Shown here: positions 26,528 through 34,908 of the stretch, one piece after another
How positions within the stretch are numbered: the stretch's first letter is position 1
Layout: every line of letters begins with the position of its first letter
DNA from: Candidatus Blautia intestinigallinarum
GTDB lineage: Bacteria; Bacillota; Clostridia; Lachnospirales; Lachnospiraceae
DNA: 64,000 nucleotides
NCBI GenBank assembly: GCA_019112635.1
Contig: DXIX01000015.1
Span: 1 to 64,000, forward strand
Direction of reading: 5' to 3'
The notes under the pieces: generated by a model
What the model was told of the DNA's origin: nothing
Database searches by the model: none
The model's input: the letters and a program-made list of their open reading frames with translations, nothing else
Position numbers and translations under genes: made by a program

Positions 26528-28351
26528 TTATTCGTCTTCCACTTCGATCTCATAGTCATCCTCAAACGGCTGCAGCCAGTTCTCCGGATCGGTGTAAGGA
26601 ACGATCGGAAGGAGCAGGTAAGACGGATGATTGTTGTCTCTGTAAATCTTGTAGGAAGTTGTTGTATTGGTCGGAACCACATTCATGTTTCCTACTTTTC
26701 CTGTCCAGGACTCTTTGTGGCACTCGTTCGGGCACTGGCTTGTGATTTCCAGTTCCAGCCAATGACCTGCCGGAATTACCATAGAGGTCGGGTTCATCTC
26801 GATAACATACTCACGGATCTCACCTGGTGTAACCGGGATGGATACGCTGTTGTCATGTACCGGACGTCCGATCTGGCTCTTCTCTTCGTTAAGCGGATGA
26901 GAAGCTCTCAGTGCGCCGTAACGCAGAAGCGGCATACGAGTTCCATCAGGCAGAACATCGAACAGACTGCATACAAAGTTTGCGTCTTCCGCATCGATGG
27001 ATGCCCACAGATGCAGCTCGATCGGTCCTGTGATCTCTTTTGGCTGCGGGAACCGTGAGGATTTGTACACGATCTTGTTGACTTCCGTAGAAATTGACGG
27101 AGGCAGATGTGTGAATCCATCCGGCGGCAGATCCTTATCCGGCTCTCTGTCCCAACGCAGACGGTTGAAGGAGCGCAGATACATCTTCTTCCACTCGGTT
27201 CTCTTAAGAGGCCATTCGTTCTCGTATCTCATGCCGGCATTGAGCACACCGAATTTGTAAGGAGGCTCGTCCATGATACCGGTGTCGACACCTTTCAGCC
27301 AGTGATCGTACCATCTCAGGCACTCTTCGTTCAGTGCACGGTAAGGCAGTTCCAGTCCATCGTAGCCTTCCAGTACACCCAGACGTTTCGGAACATCCAG
27401 TCTGTCATCGTTCATAGCTGTGAAGATCGGAGCACTCCATCTTCCCAGAGGTGACCATGCGCAGTGCAGATATACCGGAACTTTTACTTTATCATACATC
27501 TGGTTTGCGGAACGCTGTTTCCAGTACTCGTCATCCAACGGATGAAGCAGATAATCCAGATAGAATGTATGATACGTCGGCGGCCATGTCGTCAGGATCT
27601 TCGTAAAATAGGAGTTCACTGCAATGTCGGGATCTTTCAGACGTTCTTTCATCATCTCTTTCGTCTTCTCTTCTCCGTACATCTTCAATGTCCATGGCAT
27701 CGGTTTGTTAGATGGGCACAGTTCCCAATAAATGCTCATGTAAGTAGACGGCACACCGCCGTAGTATCCATGCTGATAATAATCGTCCACGAAAGAACAA
27801 GGCATGATACATTTCAGATGAGGCGGCTGCTGTGCTGCTGCCAGGATCTGGCAGATTCCGAAATAGGAATAGCCAACCATACCAACGTTGCTGTCACACC
27901 ATTCCTGCTCTGCAGCCCACTCGATCAGATCATAAATATCCTTATGCTCCTGTGGATTGTAAACGCCGTAGAATTCGCCTTCACTCTTGCCGATTCCTCT
28001 TGGATCCGGAATGATATAGGCATATCCACGTTTCACGAAATATTCAATATCGCCGGCTTCCAGGCTGTGATCAAACAGCAGAGATTCTGGTGGGATCGCA
28101 CCTCTTTTAATTCCCTGCATTTCTTTACTGTAAGCAGACCAGCTCACCAATGCCGGAACCGGACCTGCATCTTTCGGAAGATAAACATCTACACAGAGAC
28201 GGACACCGTCGCGCAGTGTCATCCAGACATCCTGATGGAGTTCTACCTCATAGCGTGGCCTTGAGAGTTTATCCAGATTTTTGACATAACGCTTATCCCA
28301 GTAATTAGGCAGAACGTCGATGCCAAGGACTTCTGTCAGTCTTTTTTTCAT
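26528..28351 (-). CDS. CocE/NonD (peptidase S15-like) family protein 1, altered catalytic triad
   Basis: The 607-residue protein has the family layout: an alpha/beta hydrolase domain with DPRGIGKSEGEF and nucleophile elbow GYSYFG (Ser at about 167), then a C-terminal jelly-roll domain (from about residue 400, PITGPIELHLWASIDAEDANF). The oxyanion Tyr (SAYSKE) is kept. The positions that carry Asp (GWYD) and His (GPWxH) in CocE read AWSPLGRWS and VLEGYDGLEL, so the classical triad seems missing. There is no signal peptide. Activity could be esterase, amidase or peptidase, or lost. Its promoter carries a partial copy of the block's operator. Confidence 0.88.
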   Translation of the reverse strand: MKKRLTEVLGIDVLPNYWDKRYVKNLDKLSRPRYEVELHQDVWMTLRDGVRLCVDVYLPKDAGPVPALVSWSAYSKEMQGIKRGAIPPESLLFDHSLEAGDIEYFVKRGYAYIIPDPRGIGKSEGEFYGVYNPQEHKDIYDLIEWAAEQEWCDSNVGMVGYSYFGICQILAAAQQPPHLKCIMPCSFVDDYYQHGYYGGVPSTYMSIYWELCPSNKPMPWTLKMYGEEKTKEMMKERLKDPDIAVNSYFTKILTTWPPTYHTFYLDYLLHPLDDEYWKQRSANQMYDKVKVPVYLHCAWSPLGRWSAPIFTAMNDDRLDVPKRLGVLEGYDGLELPYRALNEECLRWYDHWLKGVDTGIMDEPPYKFGVLNAGMRYENEWPLKRTEWKKMYLRSFNRLRWDREPDKDLPPDGFTHLPPSISTEVNKIVYKSSRFPQPKEITGPIELHLWASIDAEDANFVCSLFDVLPDGTRMPLLRYGALRASHPLNEEKSQIGRPVHDNSVSIPVTPGEIREYVIEMNPTSMVIPAGHWLELEITSQCPNECHKESWTGKVGNMNVVPTNTTTSYKIYRDNNHPSYLLLPIVPYTDPENWLQPFEDDYEIEVEDE

Positions 28352-28383
28352 TTGATTTTTACCTCCTTTGTTTTTCTGAACTT

Positions 28384-28426
28384 ATCATACACAAAAATGG
28401 TATGTACAATTGTCATGTACACACCA
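28384..28426 (-). promoter_or_regulatory. Promoter with half-conserved operator upstream of CocE-like gene 1
   Basis: On the minus strand TGGTGT-GTAC-ATGACA (28411-28426) precedes TATGAT (28384-28389). The start A would be at 28377 and the operator centre at -41.5. The promoter-proximal half ATGACA is perfect; the distal half is degenerate. It overlaps a long hairpin. Confidence 0.5.
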
Positions 28427-28431
28427 TTTTT
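28393..28431 (-). terminator. Long hairpin between the APC permease and CocE-like gene 1
   Basis: Minus strand: a 16-bp stem AAAAATGGTGTGTACA with TGTACATACCATTTTT (one G-T), 7-nt loop. The T-run is the end of the 3' arm. It probably terminates APC transcription while also containing the operator of the next gene. Confidence 0.6.
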
Positions 28432-28477
28432 GCAAATAATTTTTAAATTTTTTCTTTTATTTTTTCAACACTATATT

Positions 28478-29854
28478 TTATTTATTTGCAGAGGCCTTCG
28501 CCTGCTCTTCCATCTCTTCCCATGGCTGATAGGTCTCTTTCATCTTCTCGAAAATATCGTACCCGTCATTTTTCTTCACATAGTTTCTACGGATAATCGT
28601 ATAGCCGATTGCGAATATGTAATAACAAATCATCATGATCCAGTTGTGAGGAGCCATCTCAAACAGTACATAGTATCCGAGCACAACTGAGAGAACGATC
28701 GCTGCCACGGTCAGGATACAGTTCAGAGAATGAGGTGTTCTGATAAAACGTGCGCTGTATGCATGTGGGTACTTCTTCGGCAGCATAAATACGCTGAAGA
28801 AAGCGATAGGCAGCAGCAGAAGTCCCGGGATTGTGGTAACCTTCACCACGTCGTCCAGATTGAAGCCTGCCAGGATCAGAACGATAGCGAGGATGGAGTT
28901 CAGCCACAGAGAAGCTGCAGGAGCACCATGTTTGTTGGTCTCAAAAATTTTCTTCGGAAACAGTCCGTCTCTGGCTGCCGCGAAGTTGATACGGGAGAAC
29001 ATCATCATGGCAGAGTTAATACTCGTCACGATCGCCAGAAGAGCTCCGCCCGCAATAAAGAAGATCCACACTGCCGGACTCATGAATTTTTCCGCTATGG
29101 TTGCCATGTTATCGATGTCCCACCATTCCGGCTGTACACCAACGGTAACATATGCCATCAGGCCATATACAACCGCAACTGCAAGAGTACTTACCAGATA
29201 CGCGATCGGAACAGTCTTTCCAGGATTCTCAATGTCATCTGCTGAGTAGTACAGCGCATTGGCACCGATCAGACTGCCGTGCATGATTCCCATTGCCGCC
29301 CACAGGGAACCCAGCTCGATTGTGGAGGTAACAACCTCTTTAAAGGACACTACTGTCGCGCCCCAGCCGCCGATGATATAAATGCCCAGAGCAATCAGAA
29401 GAATTACCACGCAGACATTCTGCACTGTCGATGAGAATTTGATTCCGAAACAGGAAATAATTGTAAACAGCACGATGCAGGCGCAGGCTGCCAGCCAATC
29501 CGGACACGCCGGAACCAGCATGCAGAAATAAGTGGAAAAGGTCAGTGCCATGGTACCGATCTTCAGCACACCAACTGCCAGCTCGTTGAACGCATCCCAG
29601 GTACCCATAACAGGGTGTACCAGACGGGTGAGGTACATGTAGGAACCACCGCTTGCCGGGAGCGCTGATACCAGAATCATCTCAGGGATACTGCGCAAAA
29701 ATACGAACAGCGCCGCACAGATGAAGCCGATCACAATACCATTGCCGCCGATGATTTTGATTGCGATCGGGGTAGAGGCGAATACACTTGCACCAATGAT
29801 GCTTCCTATCGCCATCAGGATACTCGAAAATAGATTCATTTTCTGTTTTTCCAT
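28478..29854 (-). CDS. APC family amino acid permease
   Basis: A 458-residue, 12-helix APC transporter. TM1 carries the family motif MAIGSIIGASVFASTP, and TM2-3 carries LPASGGSYMYLTRLVHPVMG. It likely exchanges or imports an amino acid or amine. It lies between two CocE-like genes and opposite the Crp/Fnr regulator gene, with a perfect operator in its promoter. Substrate specificity cannot be deduced; a peptide- or amide-derived amino acid would fit the hydrolase neighbours. Confidence 0.9.
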   Translation of the reverse strand: MEKQKMNLFSSILMAIGSIIGASVFASTPIAIKIIGGNGIVIGFICAALFVFLRSIPEMILVSALPASGGSYMYLTRLVHPVMGTWDAFNELAVGVLKIGTMALTFSTYFCMLVPACPDWLAACACIVLFTIISCFGIKFSSTVQNVCVVILLIALGIYIIGGWGATVVSFKEVVTSTIELGSLWAAMGIMHGSLIGANALYYSADDIENPGKTVPIAYLVSTLAVAVVYGLMAYVTVGVQPEWWDIDNMATIAEKFMSPAVWIFFIAGGALLAIVTSINSAMMMFSRINFAAARDGLFPKKIFETNKHGAPAASLWLNSILAIVLILAGFNLDDVVKVTTIPGLLLLPIAFFSVFMLPKKYPHAYSARFIRTPHSLNCILTVAAIVLSVVLGYYVLFEMAPHNWIMMICYYIFAIGYTIIRRNYVKKNDGYDIFEKMKETYQPWEEMEEQAKASANK

Positions 29855-29888
29855 ATACTTACCTCTTTTCTCTTAGATTTTTAAGGTA

Positions 29889-29931
29889 AATATAAACATT
29901 TTATAAACTTTTTACTGTCACCTCCGTGACA
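29889..29931 (-). promoter_or_regulatory. Promoter with perfect Crp/Fnr-type operator upstream of the APC permease
   Basis: TGTCAC-CTCC-GTGACA (29916-29931) is a perfect inverted repeat. On the minus strand the -10 is TATATT (29889-29894) with start A at 29882, so the operator is centred at -41.5. TATAAA at 29902-29907 is an alternative -10 that would put the site near -29. Confidence 0.75.
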
Positions 29932-30052
29932 CTTTCGGAATTTTCTATATATTTATTTCGTTAACTTATTTTTACAAAAACTTTTTTTATTCAAAAGTAT
30001 GTGTTAGAATAGTTGCAAGTTTCTCAATTTACACGAAAGAAAGGATGGTTCT

Positions 30053-30784
30053 ATGGAAAACAATATCCCCCGTATGGATGAACTTCCAAAGGAAACACAG
30101 GCAATATTCAAAACCTTGAAATCCACGGCTCTGTTCAGCGAGCTCAGTGCGAAACAGCTGATCTCGCTTGCCTCTCACTGCAGGCTGAAACAGGTCAAGA
30201 AAGGGACAACCATCTACCGCAAAGGAGATCTGGCCAATCACCTCTATGTGATTCAGTCCGGATATATTATCGAATCCGTCTACTATGGCAGCAGCGTGGA
30301 TGTCATTGTAAAAGTTCGCAGCGACGGAGAATATTTTGGCGAGATCGGTCTGCTCTCCTCCGGCCCCTATCCCAATACGGTGATCGCCCTGGAGGACTGC
30401 TGCCTGATTGATCTGGCCAAATCTTACTTCATGGAAGCTGTGGACGAGAACACTTCCGTCTGCAAAGTCATCATTCTGGAGTTGATCGACCGCCTTCTGA
30501 ACTCAGCTCAGAACATGGTCAATTCCATGTACCTGGACGCGCCCGGCCGGCTGGCGTCCACGATTGTCAACCTGACCACCAACAGCCGTCAGAAAATTAT
30601 GACAATCCGCATTACCCAAAGCGCTCTCGCCTTTTCCTCAGGAATGGCCCGGCAGACTGCGGCGAAAATTCTGAGTGAATGGCGCAAGGAAAAAATCATA
30701 GCCACCGAGCGCGGTCATCTGAAAGTTCTGGATTTCAATAAGCTTTTGGATATTATTCTGGACAGTGAGATTAACAGCTGCTGA
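30053..30784 (+). CDS. Crp/Fnr family transcriptional regulator
   Basis: A 243-residue regulator with an N-terminal cyclic-nucleotide-binding-like beta barrel (about 20-140, including GEYFGEIGLLSSGPYPNTVIALEDC), a long dimerisation helix and a C-terminal winged helix. The recognition helix is near SGMARQTAAKILSEWRKEKII. There is no N-terminal Cys cluster of Fnr type. It sits between the divergent APC gene and the second CocE-like gene. Four promoters in this block share a TGTCRC-N4-RTGACA site at -41.5, the class II activator position, so I propose it activates them. The effector is unknown. Confidence 0.92.
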   Translation: MENNIPRMDELPKETQAIFKTLKSTALFSELSAKQLISLASHCRLKQVKKGTTIYRKGDLANHLYVIQSGYIIESVYYGSSVDVIVKVRSDGEYFGEIGLLSSGPYPNTVIALEDCCLIDLAKSYFMEAVDENTSVCKVIILELIDRLLNSAQNMVNSMYLDAPGRLASTIVNLTTNSRQKIMTIRITQSALAFSSGMARQTAAKILSEWRKEKIIATERGHLKVLDFNKLLDIILDSEINSC

Positions 30785-30817
30785 TTTGATAGAAAATTTA
30801 AAATATTTTTGCTCTTG

Positions 30818-30860
30818 TGTCACATTTCAGACAGACAACTCCTCCTGTTTTTTGTATACT
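30818..30860 (+). promoter_or_regulatory. Promoter with Crp/Fnr-type operator upstream of CocE-like gene 2
   Basis: TGTCAC-ATTT-CAGACA (30818-30833) is centred at 30825.5. The -10 TATACT is at 30855-30860 and the start A at 30867, again exactly -41.5. A weak -35 (CAGACA) overlaps the operator's second half. Confidence 0.7.
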
Positions 30861-30894
30861 GGGCTCATCAAGAAACGAGACAGGAGGTACAAAT

Positions 30895-32739
30895 ATGAAT
30901 CAAGAAGAATTCTGTGAACAGACAGGCCTTGAGAAAGTTCCTGTATATTGGGACCGCAGATACACGAAAAACCTGGATAAGCTCTCAAAACCTATCTATA
31001 CTGTCAAGTTGGAAGAAGACGTAGAAGTGGTGTTAAGAGACGGAACCAAAACTTATGTGGATGTATATCACCCGGCAGAGCTGGACAGAGCCCCCTCTTT
31101 GATCGCTTACTCTGCATACGGAAAGAAAATGCAGCGTATGCGTCACGGATCTCTGCCGGGATCTTCCAACTATTTTGACCATAGTCTGGAAGCCGGTGAT
31201 ATTGATTTCTTCGTAGAGAGAGGTTACACCTTCATCATTCCCGACGGGCGTGGTATCGGGCGCAGCGAAGGCGAATACCTTGGCGTTTACAATCCTCAGG
31301 AACAGGAAGACGTCTATGACTACGTAGAATGGGCCGGTACCGAGTGTCAGTGGAGCACAGAGAAAGTTGCTCTCCTTGGCTATTCCTATTTCGGCATTAT
31401 TCAGGCATTGGCTGCTGCTCTTCAGCCGCCTCACCTGGTATGTATCATGCCTTTAAGTTTCACAGACGACTATTATCAGCACGGTTATTATGGCGGTGTG
31501 GGCAACACTTACATGAACATGTACTGGGAGCTTTGCCCATCCAACAATCCGACCACCTGGACAAGCAAGATGATGTCCGAGGACGAGATGAAAGCTCTGA
31601 TCGAAGAAGTTCAGAAAGACCCGGATATCGCAATCAATACGTACTTTAACAAGATGTTCAACGTGTGGCCACCGAAATATCACACTTTCTATCTGGATTA
31701 CCTTCTCCATCCCCAGGAAGACGATTTCTGGCGCCCACGTTCCATGAAATATAAATACGACAAGATTAAAGTTCCTGTATATTTCAAATGCGGATGGTCT
31801 CCAAACGGACGTTGGTCTGCTCCGGTATTCAACGCTATGAATTCCAAGGAGCTCACCGTCTACAAACGCTGCGGCGTTATGGAGAACTACGGCGGAATGG
31901 AACTGCCCTACCGTTTCATGAACGAAGAGATGCTGCGCTGGTATGATTACTGGATGAAAGGCATCGATACCGGTATCGTAGATGAGCCTCCGATGAAACT
32001 GAATATCATCGGCCGCGGTTACCGCTATGAATATGAGTATCCTCTGGCAAGAACCCACTGGAAAAAACTGTATCTTCACACCTTCGGCAATCTGCGCTGG
32101 GAGCCTGTTCCAGAGGGAAATCTGCCGCCTGACAGCTTCACTCACCGTCCTCCACACATCACAACTGAAGTGGAGACACTGGTTTACCGCACAGACCGCC
32201 TGAGCCGTCCGACTGAGTTCACCGGACCGATCGAACTGCATCTGTGGGCATCCATCGACAGCACCGACGCCAACTTTATTGTCAAACTGTGGCAGATCAC
32301 ACCTGGCGGAACCAGACTGCCTATCTCCCGCTACGGCGCTCTGAAAGCAAGCTATCCTCTGGATGAGGAAAAGAGCGAGATTGGACGTCCGGTTCATGAT
32401 TACACCAAGAGAGTTCCGGTAACTCCAGGTGAGATCCGTGAGTATGTCATCGAGATCAACCCAATCGGTATGGTATTCCCGGCAGGATCTGCGATCGAGC
32501 TGGAAATCAAGGCAATGGATAACTACGAACCGCAGAGCGGCGCATGGCAGGCTAAGATGGATCACTTAGGACCGATCCCGAGCGCAACAACTGTCAACTA
32601 CAAGATTTACCGTGACAAGGATTATCCTTCCTATGTCCTGATGCCATATATCCCGGAGACACCGGAAGAACAATGGCTGCAGCCTATCGTTGATGATGAT
32701 ATCGTCATCGGAGGCAGCGGAAAAGGAAGTACTCACTAA
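30895..32739 (+). CDS. CocE/NonD (peptidase S15-like) family protein 2, altered catalytic triad
   Basis: A 614-residue paralogue of the minus-strand CocE-like gene 1, similar along its whole length (YWDRRYTKNLDKLSKP at the start). It keeps nucleophile elbow GYSYFG, oxyanion Tyr (SAYGKK) and the C-terminal jelly-roll. The same two catalytic regions are changed: GWSPNGRWSAP instead of GWYD, and VMENYGGMELPY instead of GPWxH. Start ATG 30895 has AGGAGG 8 bases upstream; the longer track ORF starts inside the promoter. It is probably co-regulated with the other genes of the block. Confidence 0.88.
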   Translation: MNQEEFCEQTGLEKVPVYWDRRYTKNLDKLSKPIYTVKLEEDVEVVLRDGTKTYVDVYHPAELDRAPSLIAYSAYGKKMQRMRHGSLPGSSNYFDHSLEAGDIDFFVERGYTFIIPDGRGIGRSEGEYLGVYNPQEQEDVYDYVEWAGTECQWSTEKVALLGYSYFGIIQALAAALQPPHLVCIMPLSFTDDYYQHGYYGGVGNTYMNMYWELCPSNNPTTWTSKMMSEDEMKALIEEVQKDPDIAINTYFNKMFNVWPPKYHTFYLDYLLHPQEDDFWRPRSMKYKYDKIKVPVYFKCGWSPNGRWSAPVFNAMNSKELTVYKRCGVMENYGGMELPYRFMNEEMLRWYDYWMKGIDTGIVDEPPMKLNIIGRGYRYEYEYPLARTHWKKLYLHTFGNLRWEPVPEGNLPPDSFTHRPPHITTEVETLVYRTDRLSRPTEFTGPIELHLWASIDSTDANFIVKLWQITPGGTRLPISRYGALKASYPLDEEKSEIGRPVHDYTKRVPVTPGEIREYVIEINPIGMVFPAGSAIELEIKAMDNYEPQSGAWQAKMDHLGPIPSATTVNYKIYRDKDYPSYVLMPYIPETPEEQWLQPIVDDDIVIGGSGKGSTH

Positions 32740-32752
32740 AAGCATTCATTCC

Positions 32753-32786
32753 GGAAAAAGCCTGTACAATCGTATGGGCTTTTTCC
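32753..32786 (+). terminator. Terminator after CocE-like gene 2
   Basis: GGAAAAAGCC pairs with GGCTTTTTCC (14-nt loop). The T-run forms part of the 3' arm. Confidence 0.75.
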
Positions 32787-32837
32787 CGTGTCTGTTTTAA
32801 AAAAATCCACACTGAGGCTCTCCTGCCCTCTTCCTGA

Positions 32838-32886
32838 TATAGATAAAAAAAGAATTCTGCTGTGCAGAATTCTTTTTTTATCTATA
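32838..32886. terminator. Bidirectional terminator with 23-bp perfect stem
   Basis: The stem is TATAGATAAAAAAAGAATTCTGC with its exact reverse complement around TGT. Seven A/T on each side make it work on both strands, between convergent genes. Confidence 0.93.
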
Positions 32887-32898
32887 CCCTATTTTTAT

Positions 32899-33795
32899 TT
32901 ACTCCAACAATTCCCCGTAAATATAACCGGTCTGGCCGTCATACTCGACCTGCACCCACTCGCCTTCTTCGCCCACGCGGGTAACCTCTTCGCCCGCCTG
33001 CGCACTGCCGATCACTTCAGAATCTGAGGATGCCTCCGCTCGAATATTGCAGCCCTCTTTCACTGTCATCGTATCTCCAGTCTCACTCTGCTCACCTTCG
33101 CCAAGCCCTTCCAGAAATGCTTTCAAATCCGGATCGGACTCCTGCGCTTTCTTGTAAGCGTCCTCAACCTGTTCAATCAGCTCCTTGACATCGTTCTCCT
33201 CAAGAAGCGAGTCCATATAGCTCTGAACCTCTTCGTCTTCCTCTGCATGGGAATAAATCTTCAGCTCACCCTCCGAGTCCTCTTTCACGTAAATCTGACT
33301 CAGAGCAGGAACCGGTGTATCAATTCCTGTACAGACATAATCATACTGGGCATATACAACATACTCGCCTTCGTTGAGGCCTTCCTTTGTATAAACCTCC
33401 AGATTCTCGTATCCTTCGATATACCGTGCATTGGTAATCTTCGATTCCTCTGTGGGATCCAGCTCATCTACCACATCACGAATTGCGTCCACATCTCTGG
33501 CACCCAGAGCATCGTAATAATTCTGAATCAATGCATTGACTTTCGGATACTTGTTTTTCTCCATGGGATTTGTACTTTCATTCTCCTCGTCTGTCTCCCC
33601 GCTATTTTCAGGAGAAGAAGGATCATTTCCCTTGCTATCCTCTGATGTCTCGTCCATGACCTGAGCTGCGTCACCCTTCATTGCGCTGGTACACGCACGG
33701 ACTCCAAAGAATAATCCAGCAATAATTATCAGAATCCCCGCACCCAGAAGGATGTAACGGAGGTTATCTGATAACCACTCTCTAAAATTATTCAA
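32899..33795 (-). CDS. Membrane-anchored protein with C-terminal SH3 domain
   Basis: About 298 residues: an N-terminal single membrane span (YILLGAGILIIIAGLFFGV, about residues 17-37), an acidic Ser/Glu linker, an NTF2-like or DUF-type alpha/beta region (YPKVNALIQNYYDALGARD ...), and a C-terminal bacterial SH3 domain (MTVKEGCNIRAEASSDSEVIGSAQAGEEV). I place the start at TTG 33795, 8 bases after AAGGAGG; the GTG at 33825 in the track has no ribosome site. It probably acts outside the membrane, at the wall. Specific function unknown. Confidence 0.85.
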   Translation of the reverse strand: MNNFREWLSDNLRYILLGAGILIIIAGLFFGVRACTSAMKGDAAQVMDETSEDSKGNDPSSPENSGETDEENESTNPMEKNKYPKVNALIQNYYDALGARDVDAIRDVVDELDPTEESKITNARYIEGYENLEVYTKEGLNEGEYVVYAQYDYVCTGIDTPVPALSQIYVKEDSEGELKIYSHAEEDEEVQSYMDSLLEENDVKELIEQVEDAYKKAQESDPDLKAFLEGLGEGEQSETGDTMTVKEGCNIRAEASSDSEVIGSAQAGEEVTRVGEEGEWVQVEYDGQTGYIYGELLE

Positions 33796-33847
33796 GTTCT
33801 TGTCCTCCTTATGAATCGAACACACAGGTCATCCCTATCCTGTGCAG

Positions 33848-33919
33848 CACACCTGAAGGGAATCGAACCCCCGCACATGGTACCGGAAACCACTGCTCTA
33901 TCCACTGAGCTACAGGTGC
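33848..33919 (-). tRNA. tRNA-Arg (anticodon CCG)
   Basis: Minus strand, 72 nt: acceptor GCACCTG, D arm GCTCAGTGGATAGAGC, anticodon stem-loop GTGGT-TTCCGGT-ACCAT with CCG at positions 34-36, T loop TTCGATT, 3' acceptor CAGGTGT. The first acceptor pair is a G-U and two T-stem pairs are wobbles, a little weak but consistent. CCA is not encoded. It reads CGG codons. Confidence 0.92.
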
Positions 33920-33986
33920 GTAATGTTATAGTATGTCTGCCGAAGTCCTGACGGCCTTGCGGCAACTGTCAAATAACACCTTTCAT

Positions 33987-34015
33987 ACTATAACATATTT
34001 CCTTAAAAATGTAAA
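33987..34015 (-). promoter_or_regulatory. tRNA-Arg promoter
   Basis: TTTACA, 17 bp, TATAGT on the minus strand. The -10 region lies in one arm of a 13-bp inverted repeat (33923-33935 and 33984-33996). The remaining sequence up to 34123 is AT-rich and holds nothing I can name. Confidence 0.8.
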
Positions 34016-34123
34016 GCTTTTTTGGTTTTTCCTCCACTAAAGAGAAAAAAATTCTTCTAAACCCTGGTTTTTAGGGACTGATATGGAGAAAAATTGGGAT
34101 GATTCACCCCAAAACCGCTTTTT

Positions 34124-34711
34124 TTAGTCCTGACTGTAAATACAGTCCTCCCGGACACTGTAGTAATAAACCTGGTATGACAGAATCTCCTGAGGCGGAA
34201 CCTGCGTGTCATTGACACTGCGCACCATCTCCCTCAGCTCTTCTCTCCCGCACCCGGCACTCTCCGGAACCAGAATACACTCGTGGACGCTGCTGGGGAG
34301 AATATAGAAATCCTCCTCCAACTGGCTTCCCAGCCTGTGCAGCAGCCCTGGGTACAGAATGACCGATGCCCCCAGAAATTTCTGTGCGTTGGTCAGAAGG
34401 TACATGGGCAGCCTGGAAGGCTCTCTGTGGAGCATAATTCCCATTTCCGCCTCAAGCCCTCGGATTACATCATCCAGCGGATGAAAACAGGCAGGACAGC
34501 TTCTGGGCGTGTTCACAGCCGCCAGTTCCTCCAGGCGTTCCAGATCCTTAGCCTCCTCCTGTGTAATCATCCTCCGCGGGCCTTCCTCTTCCTCCTTGAT
34601 GGAAAAGATAATCGCCAGATCCAGATAGGGAATGTGGGCGATTCTGCCAAGCAGCTCCTCATTCCGCTCATAATTGAGCAGATGATACCAGATTTTTTCT
34701 GTTTTTCTCAT
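34124..34711 (-). CDS. DUF5688 family protein
   Basis: A 195-residue cytoplasmic protein with the pattern of the DUF5688 family common in Lachnospiraceae: N-terminal YERNEELLGRIAHIPYLDLAIIFS, then NTPRSCP, MYLLTNAQKFLGASVILYPGLLHRL, and the very conserved C-terminal ILPSSVHECILVPE and VNDTQVPPQEILSYQVYYY. Function is unknown. A CPAC pair near the middle may be incidental. It stands alone between tRNA-Arg and efp. Confidence 0.82.
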   Translation of the reverse strand: MRKTEKIWYHLLNYERNEELLGRIAHIPYLDLAIIFSIKEEEEGPRRMITQEEAKDLERLEELAAVNTPRSCPACFHPLDDVIRGLEAEMGIMLHREPSRLPMYLLTNAQKFLGASVILYPGLLHRLGSQLEEDFYILPSSVHECILVPESAGCGREELREMVRSVNDTQVPPQEILSYQVYYYSVREDCIYSQD

Positions 34712-34851
34712 ACATTCTCCTTTCCCGGCACATGCTTCGCAGACCGCACAGACAAAGCACGGCCGTCCTGATTTTGATCTGCAAGTGCCACAGGAGAAAG
34801 ATATTGATAAAAAATGATATGGGGGATTTATAAAGAATTGAAATGATGATA

Positions 34852-34886
34852 GAAAACAGGGCGGACATGAGATTCCGCCGCCCTGT
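34852..34886 (-). terminator. Terminator after efp
   Basis: Minus strand ACAGGGCGG pairs with CCGCCCTGT (13-nt loop) followed by TTTTC, 23 bp beyond the efp stop. Confidence 0.85.
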
Positions 34887-34908
34887 ACACTTCAAAAGAA
34901 ATAGAAAA

